From contig CADCRB010000216.1 of assembly GCA_902803745.1 (NCBI GenBank), forward strand, positions 1 to 5,818: 5,818 nucleotides of DNA, written 5' to 3'. Below are positions 1 to 5,733 of the stretch, piece after piece (position 1 is the stretch's first letter; every line of letters starts with the position of its first letter). This stretch comes from an uncultured Lachnospiraceae bacterium (GTDB lineage Bacteria; Bacillota; Clostridia; Lachnospirales; Lachnospiraceae). Below the pieces are notes generated by a model, which made no database searches, was not told where the DNA came from, and worked only from the letters and a program-made list of their open reading frames with translations. Both the position numbers and the translations under genes were made by a program.

Positions 1-1
1 A

Positions 2-148
2 CCGATAGTTTTTCTTGTGGCTCCGGCGACGTGGACGATGTATTATCTCTCATTTTATCTTACGGGGTATCTTGCATTAATGCTGTCCATCGTTTTTATC
101 CTGCAGAATAAGGCAGGGGATAAAGCCGGGAATATAAATGAAAGTTAA
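2..148 (+). CDS. C-terminal end of an unrecognised polytopic membrane protein (partial)
   Basis: The open frame entering from the left edge runs 48 codons to a TAA at 146-148. It is strongly hydrophobic: roughly two membrane-spanning stretches, one beginning PIVFLVAPATW and one covering LTGYLALMLSIVFIL. A short hydrophilic tail with K, D, N and E residues follows (QNKAGDKAGNINES), which is the usual ending of a multi-pass inner-membrane protein. It stops 13 nt before the preferred start of the decarboxylase gene, so the two are probably co-transcribed and perhaps translationally coupled. The fragment is too short to place in a family. A MATE/flippase-type exporter or another transporter would fit the composition, but that is a guess. 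The 5' part lies outside the window. Confidence 0.7.
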   Translation, partial: PIVFLVAPATWTMYYLSFYLTGYLALMLSIVFILQNKAGDKAGNINES

Positions 149-159
149 GGGGGGAGAGG
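147..159 (+). promoter_or_regulatory. Strong Shine-Dalgarno selecting a TTG start
   Basis: The purine run AAGGGGGGAGAGG overlaps the stop codon of the upstream membrane protein and ends 2 nt before an in-frame TTG at 162-164. Its GGAG core (153-156) is 5 nt from that TTG. It lies downstream of the alternative ATG at 138 and so cannot serve it. This is the main reason for choosing TTG 162 as the start of the decarboxylase. Confidence 0.65.
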
Positions 160-161
160 CT

Positions 162-1331
162 TTGACGGATTGCTTACATGAGATATTAAGTAATTATTCT
201 ACACCGGCTTTCGTATTTGATGAGAACGAGGTCATCCGGAGATCTGAAATGATCCGGGATATTCTGGGGGAGATATCTTTATGCTACTCGATAAAAGCAA
301 ATCCTTTTCTGATACCAGCCCTGCTGCCTGAGGTAGATTATCTTGAGGTGTGCAGTCCCGGGGAGCTTTCGATCTGCACAGCGCTAAAGGTCCCGCCTGA
401 AAAGATCATTTATTCCGGATTGCAAAAAGGGGCAGAGGATATCAATGAAGCGCTCCGCTACGGCGCTGCTATCATCACTGCTGAATCGGAAATGCAATAT
501 GAGCTTATCCATGAGAGCGCGGTAAGATCAGAAGTGAGAACTGACGTCATATTGAGGCTTTCCTCCGGAAATCAGTTCGGAATGTCTGCGGACTCTGTTG
601 AAAGGATTCTTGCCGACAGAGATGACCGGGTGAACATAGCTGGCCTTCATTATTTTGCCGGCACCGGAAGGCATAAGCTCAGTAAACAGCGAGAGGAGCT
701 TAAGATGCTTTCGGAGTTTATGGGTAACCTGAGGGAAAAGTATGGAATCGAGCTTCCGATGCTGGAATACGGACCTGGTCTTCCGTTTCCGTATTTTACC
801 GATGAGGACTTTTCGGATACTCTATTACCGCTTAAAGAGATAGCTGATGATCTGACGGAGGCCGGGAAAACATGCAGACTGTCCGTTGAAATGGGACGGT
901 TCCTTGCAAGCAGCTGTGGATATTATCTTACCTCTGTCCGTGATGTTAAGAAAACCGGTGACACAAACTGGTGTATCGTTGACGGGGGGATAAATCACGT
1001 TAATTATTACGGTCAGATGATGGGGATGAAGATCCCGCTGATCACGCATTACCGTAACGGCGAATGCGCAGGAGATTCCGAGGACGAAAAGTGGACCGTA
1101 TGCGGCTCTTTATGTACGATAAATGATATCCTTGTCCGTGCGCTCCCGCTTAATGACCCTAAGCCCGGAGATATACTGGTGTTCAAAAATATAGGTGCTT
1201 ATTCAGTGACAGAGGCTATCGGTCTGTTTTTAAGCAGAACTCTTCCCCAGATCATCGCCTGTCGGGATGGCAGGGTTCGTATGCTCCGGGACTACAGAGA
1301 ATCGTGGGAGATCAATATTCCTATGGATTGA
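162..1331 (+). CDS. Fold-type III PLP-dependent decarboxylase (DAP/ornithine decarboxylase superfamily; possibly BtrK-like)
   Basis: The product is 389 aa from TTG 162 (397 aa if ATG 138 is used), a normal length for this superfamily of cytoplasmic homodimers. Numbering from the TTG, the alanine-racemase-type barrel carries the PLP lysine in CYSIKANPF (Lys45), then CSPGEL, the GLHYFAGTG strand (about 161-169), the glycine-rich phosphate loop EYGPGLPF (about 202-209) and EMGR (243-246), matching EPGR of relatives. The C-terminal beta domain has the active-site loop CGSLCTIND with Cys318, and the GAY motif with Tyr346. Two positions differ from canonical enzymes. The His that stacks on PLP in HxHIGS/SFHVGS motifs is Phe165, and the Glu of the DAP-decarboxylase CES motif is Thr319. 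Simple meso-DAP decarboxylation (LysA) is therefore doubtful. A BtrK-like enzyme acting on a carrier-bound aminoacyl group is an alternative. Its stop is 1 nt from that of the convergent aminotransferase gene. Confidence 0.88.
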   Translation: MTDCLHEILSNYSTPAFVFDENEVIRRSEMIRDILGEISLCYSIKANPFLIPALLPEVDYLEVCSPGELSICTALKVPPEKIIYSGLQKGAEDINEALRYGAAIITAESEMQYELIHESAVRSEVRTDVILRLSSGNQFGMSADSVERILADRDDRVNIAGLHYFAGTGRHKLSKQREELKMLSEFMGNLREKYGIELPMLEYGPGLPFPYFTDEDFSDTLLPLKEIADDLTEAGKTCRLSVEMGRFLASSCGYYLTSVRDVKKTGDTNWCIVDGGINHVNYYGQMMGMKIPLITHYRNGECAGDSEDEKWTVCGSLCTINDILVRALPLNDPKPGDILVFKNIGAYSVTEAIGLFLSRTLPQIIACRDGRVRMLRDYRESWEINIPMD

Positions 1332-1332
1332 A

Positions 1333-2433
1333 TCAGCCTCTTCCGTATGCGTTGCACTTTTCGATCACAAAGTCTGCTTCTTCATCTGTAAGCTCCGGGT
1401 ACATCGGAAGCGTTACGCAGTGTGATGCAAGCTCTTCGGCGTTGGGACAATCCCCCGGTCTGTAACCAAGGTCCTTATATGCTTCCTGCAGATGACAGGG
1501 TACAGGATAGTGGCGCTGGCATTCGATGCCGTTTCCTTTCATATATTCTATGAACTGTTCGGGATCAGGTACCTGTATCTCATAGAGATGATAGACAGGC
1601 TTTGTATTACCGGGATGTGTCTGTTTTTTAATGAGAGGATTGATTATTTCAGAATCATACCTTCTGCCTTTTTCTGACCTTGTTCTGTTCCATTCATCCA
1701 GATACTTAAGACCTACCGAAAGAACTGCGCCCTGTATGCCCTCAAGCCGCATGTTATATCCTATGACTTCATGATAATACCTTGTTCGGCAGCCCTGGTT
1801 TTTATATACATTGACCATATCAATATAGTCAGGGTTGCTGCTGGATACGGCTCCGCCTTCTCCAAAGGCATAGAGATTTTTTCCGGGATAAAAGCTGAAG
1901 CATCCTATGTCGCAGAGAGAACCTGTTTTTTTGCCGTTGTACTCAGCTCCCGCTGACTGTGCGCAGTCCTCTACGAGGAACAGACCATGTTTTTTTGTGA
2001 TCTCATGCACAGCATCATAGTCAAAAGGCTGTCCGTAAAGATGTACACCTATCACTGCTTTTGTGCGGGATGTGATCTTTTTTTCGATATCTGCGGGATC
2101 TATCTCCCAGGTATCTCCGGTGCAGTCGGCAAAGACGGGCCTGGCTCCGGTATAGGAAACTCCCCAGGCTGTAGCTATATAGGTATTAGCCGGGACGATA
2201 ACTTCATCATCCTTTCCGATGCCGAGACATAGCATTGCAAGATGAAGGGCTGAGGTTCCGTTATTAACTCCGGAGACTCCTTTGACACCAAGATAGTCAG
2301 CGAACTCCCGGTCAAAGAGATCGGCATATTTTCCACCGGAAAAAGCTGTTTCACTGCATACTTCCCCTATTGCTTTCAGATACTCTTCTTTATGGTTATT
2401 GTAGTTTCTGCTCAGATCGATTCTCCTGATCAT
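1333..2433 (-). CDS. DegT/DnrJ/EryC1/StrS family PLP-dependent sugar aminotransferase
   Basis: The 366-aa product has full family length. Enzymes of this fold-type I family transfer an amino group, usually from glutamate, to a keto group of a nucleotide-linked sugar in the cytoplasm, supplying amino sugars for surface glycans. Visible landmarks are GVNNGTSALHLA (about 55-66, PLP phosphate site), DDEVIVPANTYIAT (about 75-88), EDCAQSAGA (155-163, Asp156 for the PLP pyridine nitrogen), SFYPGKNLYAFGEGGAV (180-196, Lys185 forming the internal aldimine), GYNMRLEGIQGA (225-236) and the substrate-side motif RHYPVPCHLQEAY (307-319). The pattern resembles QdtB/FdtB and WbpE-like enzymes, which make 3-amino sugars, but the substrate cannot be fixed. 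No sugar dehydratase or dehydrogenase is in the window. ATG 2433 has GAGGGG 7 nt upstream. The gene overlaps the end of the SGNH-protein gene by 38 nt and is the last visible gene of the leftward unit. Confidence 0.93.
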   Translation of the reverse strand: MIRRIDLSRNYNNHKEEYLKAIGEVCSETAFSGGKYADLFDREFADYLGVKGVSGVNNGTSALHLAMLCLGIGKDDEVIVPANTYIATAWGVSYTGARPVFADCTGDTWEIDPADIEKKITSRTKAVIGVHLYGQPFDYDAVHEITKKHGLFLVEDCAQSAGAEYNGKKTGSLCDIGCFSFYPGKNLYAFGEGGAVSSSNPDYIDMVNVYKNQGCRTRYYHEVIGYNMRLEGIQGAVLSVGLKYLDEWNRTRSEKGRRYDSEIINPLIKKQTHPGNTKPVYHLYEIQVPDPEQFIEYMKGNGIECQRHYPVPCHLQEAYKDLGYRPGDCPNAEELASHCVTLPMYPELTDEEADFVIEKCNAYGRG

Positions 2434-3931
2434 TTATATTCCCCTCATTATCTTTTTCATTCTTACCCTGATTACGGGTAGCTTTACTTGTCCTTAATGT
2501 CTGTCCTTCAGCGTCATAATCAGTTCTGTGGATCGCAAATACTGATGTATCAATTATATGATCTTCATCGCCGTTTTCAAAGACATTTACGATGATACCG
2601 TTTTCGTCGGAGTCTTCTTCCCTGATATCCATATTGCCGTCTGATCCGGCATCAGAAGACAGACCGTCGGGATCCGCTGATATGCGGCATTCACTGTCGG
2701 AAATAAAAATGTATTCTGTGCCGTCATTGATCTTGGAAATATCCGCGCCTTTATTTTTAAGCAGTCTCAATGTGGTCTCATCTTCAAGAATTTCTCTGTC
2801 TTCTATTTCCATCATAAGACCGTATCTTTTGTCCTGCAGAAGCATCAGATAGGTGTTCAGATCATTGCACTGCGCCAGCCTTTCATCCTTCATTCCGGTG
2901 TAAAGATCATAGTCTGTATCCCAGTATGCATAGCCCGCATCTCCCCTATGATCAGACAGATCGTAGTTTTCCGTCAGGTATCTTCCCATATAATCCGTGA
3001 CCTTGAAGGCGCCGGAGGGATTGAGATGAGATGCGGGATCGTAACAGTCAGTCTCATAGTCCACTACATCAAGCGCGAGATAATCAAGGTATTTAACGTC
3101 ATGCTGCCCAGCTATCTCATAAACCGTATTGATATCGATCCAGGTGCTCTCTCCTGTCACAGGATAGGGTATATAGGTGAGAAGAACTTCTATACCGCGG
3201 CTTTTGCATTCCTCGATCATAAGCTCAAGATATGCTCTTCCAACGGTCATTTCTTTAAGTGTGGTACCGGGATTCTCTGCCATGTGCGAGGGCTCAGCTA
3301 TCTGTATCCTGGCTTCGGCTCCGTATTCCTTCGAGATCTCAGGTTCGAAATCACGCTGCGTGATATCACTCCATCTTGAATGATAGACGGAATAGTCCCA
3401 GAGAAGGCCGATCCTTGTATGCTTTTCTTTGGTGCCGTTTTCACCTGTTACTCCTGCGCTGTTGTCATTTCCTGGATTGAAGAGGAGATCCGCGACGGCT
3501 TTAAGCTTTGTAACGGTCAGCGGAAAAGCATCAAAGGATAAATGCACATATTCGAAATCATCAAATACCTTAAGATTGCTGGCGAGGGAGTAGCAGTCTA
3601 TGACCACAACCTTAGGTGAAGCATAGTCGAGGGAATTCATCATTACCCAATATGAGGTAGGTATCTGATTGGCGTGTCCTCCGAGATTGTAGGAGGTGAT
3701 GCCGTAATCATGCCAGAGTTCCATTGGAAAGATGGAATTTAATACATGGCTTGTTCCGAAGAAGAGAACATCCATATCGGAGGCGTGTTCAAAGAATTTT
3801 TCATATTTCTCCTGGCTGTCCTTTCTTTCCAAAAGAGAGGTGCAGGAAGATAAAGCCCCCGCGAGGAATAATATAGCGATGAGGACGCCTGCGATACGTA
3901 TGAAGATTATTTTTGTTGTTCGTTTGTTCAT
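2396..3931 (-). CDS. Membrane-anchored SGNH-hydrolase-like (DltD/AlgX-type) protein with C-terminal extension
   Basis: The 511-aa product starts with a basic n-region and one hydrophobic helix (about 8-27), then LSSC (27-30), which fits a lipobox. It is either a lipoprotein at Cys30 or an uncleaved signal anchor, with the rest outside the membrane. The catalytic-type domain shows VLFFGTSH (Ser61-His62 as in DltD/AlgJ/AlgX GxSH), YNLGGHA (81-87) and DPASHLNPSG (Asp298, His302), the usual SGNH Asp-x-x-His block. These proteins work with an MBOAT partner to place acyl or aminoacyl esters on exported glycans, and the MBOAT gene lies just upstream. After about residue 335 is an extension not typical of DltD: an alpha/beta region (about 355-412) and IIVNVFENGDEDHIIDTSVFAI (446-467, loosely like ILEI/FAM3-type beta domains, by memory only), set among acidic linkers and ending in an N/E/K/Q-rich tail. 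ATG 3931 is the only start after the in-frame stop at 3967-3965. Confidence 0.85.
   Translation of the reverse strand: MNKRTTKIIFIRIAGVLIAILFLAGALSSCTSLLERKDSQEKYEKFFEHASDMDVLFFGTSHVLNSIFPMELWHDYGITSYNLGGHANQIPTSYWVMMNSLDYASPKVVVIDCYSLASNLKVFDDFEYVHLSFDAFPLTVTKLKAVADLLFNPGNDNSAGVTGENGTKEKHTRIGLLWDYSVYHSRWSDITQRDFEPEISKEYGAEARIQIAEPSHMAENPGTTLKEMTVGRAYLELMIEECKSRGIEVLLTYIPYPVTGESTWIDINTVYEIAGQHDVKYLDYLALDVVDYETDCYDPASHLNPSGAFKVTDYMGRYLTENYDLSDHRGDAGYAYWDTDYDLYTGMKDERLAQCNDLNTYLMLLQDKRYGLMMEIEDREILEDETTLRLLKNKGADISKINDGTEYIFISDSECRISADPDGLSSDAGSDGNMDIREEDSDENGIIVNVFENGDEDHIIDTSVFAIHRTDYDAEGQTLRTSKATRNQGKNEKDNEGNINDQENRSEQKLQ
2441..2446 (-). promoter_or_regulatory. Ribosome binding site of the aminotransferase, inside the upstream gene
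   Basis: On the minus strand GAGGGG stands 7 nt before ATG 2433, a good Shine-Dalgarno at near-ideal spacing. It lies within the last 20 codons of the SGNH-protein gene, so ribosomes finishing that gene pass over it. This supports translational coupling and confirms the ATG at 2433. Confidence 0.75.
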
Positions 3932-3936
3932 TTTAT

Positions 3937-3948
3937 GGGCTGTCGCCC
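3937..3948 (-). promoter_or_regulatory. Small hairpin between Shine-Dalgarno and start of the SGNH gene
   Basis: The minus-strand leader reads GGAAGAAGGG (3955-3946). The AAGGG core is 14 nt from ATG 3931, which is too far for efficient initiation. GGGC (3948-3945) can pair with GCCC (3940-3937) around a GACA loop. Folding would shorten the effective distance but would also use three G residues of the ribosome site. Either way the initiation region is unusual and could set a low or regulated level. The stem is only 4 bp, so this is tentative. Confidence 0.35.
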
Positions 3949-3989
3949 TTCTTCCTCGTTTATGTTAGCGTCATACAAGGCATCGCATC

Positions 3990-4013
3990 CATGCAGGCAA
4001 GCCTGCCTGTATG
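3990..4013. repeat. Intercistronic inverted repeat (hairpin) between MBOAT and SGNH genes
   Basis: CATGCAGGCA (3990-3999) and TGCCTGTATG (4004-4013) form a 10-bp inverted repeat around a 4-nt loop (AGCC). It is perfect except for one position, which is G-U on the plus-strand RNA and an A-C mismatch on the minus-strand RNA. It starts 27 nt after the MBOAT stop codon in the leftward transcript. No U-run follows on the minus strand, so it is not a classical terminator. In the operon mRNA it could be an RNA-stability or processing element that lets the two cistrons accumulate differently. The rest of this 109-bp gap shows nothing else besides the SGNH gene leader. Confidence 0.6.
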
Positions 4014-4040
4014 CGCTTCCTTGATGACCGGGCTTTATCA

Positions 4041-5576
4041 CTAAAATTGAAAATATACAAAGTTCTTTGCGTCATATCCGGGACCCCATATACCGAAGGT
4101 CAGCAGAAAGACAACAGCAAAAACAAAAAACATGGCGCGGAATACGTAGCCCTGCTTTCCTATGATCTCCCTTATGCATATCCCCTTCCTCTTGCATATG
4201 TCAGCGAAAATAAGAACTCCTATGCTGAGCAGCATAAACCGGAATTCTGTCGGGCCGAGTCCGAGGGTATATAAGGAGCCGTCAAAGAGTATCCAGGGAT
4301 TGTGCGTAGTAAATATCGAGGTAATGATCGCGCCTGCAGCAACCATATTATTTGCCCTGAAAAAGATGTCCGAAAAAAGGGTCAGTAAAAATGTGGCCGC
4401 GACCTTGTAAAGCTTGAAGGTGAGGACATCTGTCTTAACGTGCAGGGCAGTCGCGATACGTGCTCTTACCGGTTTCAGTCTTTCTCCTATGACCTGATAG
4501 AGCCCGTTGATACCGCCCCAGGCAACATAGTGCATTCCTGCGCCATGCCAAAGTCCACTCACAAGAAAGACTATCATGATATTTATGTCTTTGCGAAGTC
4601 GTCCCTTCCGGCTCCCTCCCAGAGGGAAATAAAGGTAGTCGCGAAACCAGGTGGTCAGCGATATGTGCCATCTTCTCCATAGCTCCGCTATGCTCATTGA
4701 AGTATAGGGGGCATTGAAGTTTTCCATAAGATCTATTCCGAGAATCTTAGCAGCTCCTATCGCAATGGTTGAGTATCCGGCGAAGTCGCAGTATACCTGG
4801 AAGGCAAAGAGTACAGTACCGGCTACGAGAAACCAGCCGGGGTAGATCTCATATCCGTCGTATATTCTGTCTACAACGACAGCAATGCGGTCGGCCATCA
4901 CTATTTTAAGGAAGTATCCCCAGAGCATGAGATAGATGCCGTCTCTGGCTCTTACATAATCAAACTTCTGGGGTACAGCCAGCTGTTTAAGAAGATTCTT
5001 CGAGCGTTCTATAGGACCAGCCACCAGCTGGGGAAAGAATGAGACATAAAGCGCATAGCGGAGGAAGTTCCTTTCCGCATATATCTCACCCCTGTAGACA
5101 TCCATAGTATAGCTCAGGGCCTGAAAGGTATAGAAGGAAATGCCTACGGGAAGCAGGATGTCAAAGCGCGGGACAGTCAGAGCTATGCCCGCCTTTCCGA
5201 ATATAAATGTAAGCAGGTCAGTGGCAAAATCAAGGTATTTGAACACAAAGAGGATGCTCAGATTAAGTATGAAGCTTATCGCTACTATTATTTTTTTTTG
5301 ACGTGATCCCTGGGCTTTTTTTTCGGGAGTTTTGCCTTCGGCACGTTGTGGGTTTTGCCGCGGGAAGCCGTGATCGGCCGCGTCCATGGCTACGCCGCTT
5401 AAATATGTTACCGCGGTAGAGAAAAACAGCAGAAGTGCATATTTTGCATTCCAGCCCATATAGAAATAGTAGGATGCTATGAGTAACCAGATATACTTTA
5501 TCTTCTTGGGGAGGATAAAGTATACCAGCACTACTACAGGAAAAAATATTAAGAAATCTATTGAATTAAAAAGCAT
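4041..5576 (-). CDS. MBOAT-family membrane O-acyltransferase (DltB/AlgI-like)
   Basis: The product is 511 aa from ATG 5576, typical for bacterial MBOAT proteins. The start MLFNSIDFLIFFP and the ending FVYFQF are family hallmarks. There are about ten or more hydrophobic segments. The family signature LWRRWHISLTTWFRDYLYFPLGG lies near residues 299-321 (His304) and the catalytic-type His344 in SGLWHG (340-345). Other landmarks are PVGISFYTFQALSY and PQLVAGPIER. These proteins move an acyl group across the membrane, or onto a polymer emerging from it, together with an SGNH partner, here the next gene downstream. A hydrophilic Lys/Glu/Gln-rich loop (about 64-95) contains two A-runs on the coding strand (A9 at 5291-5299, A8 at 5316-5323). 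An in-frame TTG at 5651 would add 25 residues, but it lies inside the predicted promoter and the added residues do not look like the family. The ATG has only AGTAGG directly adjacent, a poor Shine-Dalgarno. The acyl donor and glycan are unknown. Confidence 0.93.
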   Translation of the reverse strand: MLFNSIDFLIFFPVVVLVYFILPKKIKYIWLLIASYYFYMGWNAKYALLLFFSTAVTYLSGVAMDAADHGFPRQNPQRAEGKTPEKKAQGSRQKKIIVAISFILNLSILFVFKYLDFATDLLTFIFGKAGIALTVPRFDILLPVGISFYTFQALSYTMDVYRGEIYAERNFLRYALYVSFFPQLVAGPIERSKNLLKQLAVPQKFDYVRARDGIYLMLWGYFLKIVMADRIAVVVDRIYDGYEIYPGWFLVAGTVLFAFQVYCDFAGYSTIAIGAAKILGIDLMENFNAPYTSMSIAELWRRWHISLTTWFRDYLYFPLGGSRKGRLRKDINIMIVFLVSGLWHGAGMHYVAWGGINGLYQVIGERLKPVRARIATALHVKTDVLTFKLYKVAATFLLTLFSDIFFRANNMVAAGAIITSIFTTHNPWILFDGSLYTLGLGPTEFRFMLLSIGVLIFADICKRKGICIREIIGKQGYVFRAMFFVFAVVFLLTFGIWGPGYDAKNFVYFQF

Positions 5577-5592
5577 CCTACTTATTATTATG

Positions 5593-5612
5593 CAGTCAGA
5601 CAGGTCTGACTG
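5593..5612. repeat. Perfect 9-bp inverted repeat in the MBOAT leader
   Basis: CAGTCAGAC (5593-5601) and GTCTGACTG (5604-5612) are exact reverse complements separated by 2 bp. In the leftward transcript they fall about 16 nt before ATG 5576 and roughly 20-40 nt after the predicted transcription start. The RNA could fold as an 8-bp stem with a 4-nt loop. At the DNA level it looks like a dimeric-repressor operator. It has no U-run on the exit side in the leftward direction, so a terminator is unlikely. Confidence 0.65.
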
Positions 5613-5631
5613 AAAAAATGTAATGACTGAA
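5607..5631. repeat. Direct repeat TGACTGAA, 17-bp periodicity, at the MBOAT transcription start
   Basis: TGACTGAA occurs at 5607-5614 and again at 5624-5631. The first copy overlaps the right arm of the inverted repeat at 5593-5612, so three TGACTG/CAGTCA half-sites stand within 37 bp. The second copy lies next to the predicted leftward transcription start (about 5633). This arrangement suits binding of a regulator, but 8-mers can recur by chance. Confidence 0.4.
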
Positions 5632-5639
5632 CGCGCACA

Positions 5640-5668
5640 ATCATACTCCAATAACCTTTTGTTTTCAA
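5640..5668 (-). promoter_or_regulatory. Sigma-A-type promoter for the MBOAT-SGNH-aminotransferase operon
   Basis: On the minus strand TTGAAA (5668-5663) is separated by exactly 17 nt from TATGAT (5645-5640), one mismatch from consensus in each hexamer or close to it. Transcription would begin near 5633 and leave a leader of about 57 nt before ATG 5576. The promoter overlaps the alternative TTG start at 5651, which therefore would not be on the mRNA. No promoter of comparable quality was noticed between the three leftward genes, consistent with one operon. Confidence 0.7.
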
Positions 5669-5687
5669 GCAGATAAAGGGTTTGTGT

Positions 5688-5716
5688 TTGATTTAAGGAC
5701 GGAAAGATGTTATATT
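5688..5716 (+). promoter_or_regulatory. Sigma-A-type promoter for tRNA-Ala
   Basis: TTGATT (5688-5693), a 17-bp spacer and TATATT (5711-5716) make a plausible housekeeping promoter facing right. The start would be near 5723, about 10 nt before the first base of the tRNA. Its -35 hexamer lies 19 bp from the -35 of the leftward operon promoter, so the two form a compact divergent pair. Confidence 0.6.
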
Positions 5717-5733
5717 TAACGAACTGAAGAGAC

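Noticed and set aside
138..161. ATG 138 as start of the decarboxylase
   Set aside because: It overlaps the upstream gene by 11 nt and has no convincing ribosome site, whereas the strong purine run at 147-159 serves the in-frame TTG at 162. It remains possible, so both are mentioned.
162..1331. Naming the decarboxylase lysA
   Set aside because: The Phe165 and Thr319 substitutions and the cell-surface gene context make meso-DAP decarboxylation uncertain.
2592..3383. Plus-strand open frames opposite the SGNH gene (2592-2852, 2948-3379, 3177-3383)
   Set aside because: They are antisense shadows of a well-supported gene with recognisable motifs. They lack ribosome sites of note and resemble no known protein.
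3990..4013. Intrinsic terminator after the MBOAT gene
   Set aside because: The stem is good, but no U-run follows on the leftward strand, and termination here would separate the SGNH partner from its MBOAT.
2396..5576. Naming the MBOAT and SGNH genes dltB and dltD, or algI and algJ
   Set aside because: The fold and motifs agree, but DltA and DltC are missing, the SGNH protein has an atypical extension and the substrate is unknown.
5593..5612. Intrinsic terminator upstream of the MBOAT gene
   Set aside because: The T-run lies before the stem in the leftward direction, and in the rightward direction the stem is followed by A residues.
5577..5651. A 25-residue N-terminal extension of the MBOAT protein from a TTG at 5651
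   Set aside because: The TTG lies in the spacer of a good promoter, and the extension covers the inverted repeat and does not resemble MBOAT N-termini, which begin at MLFNS.
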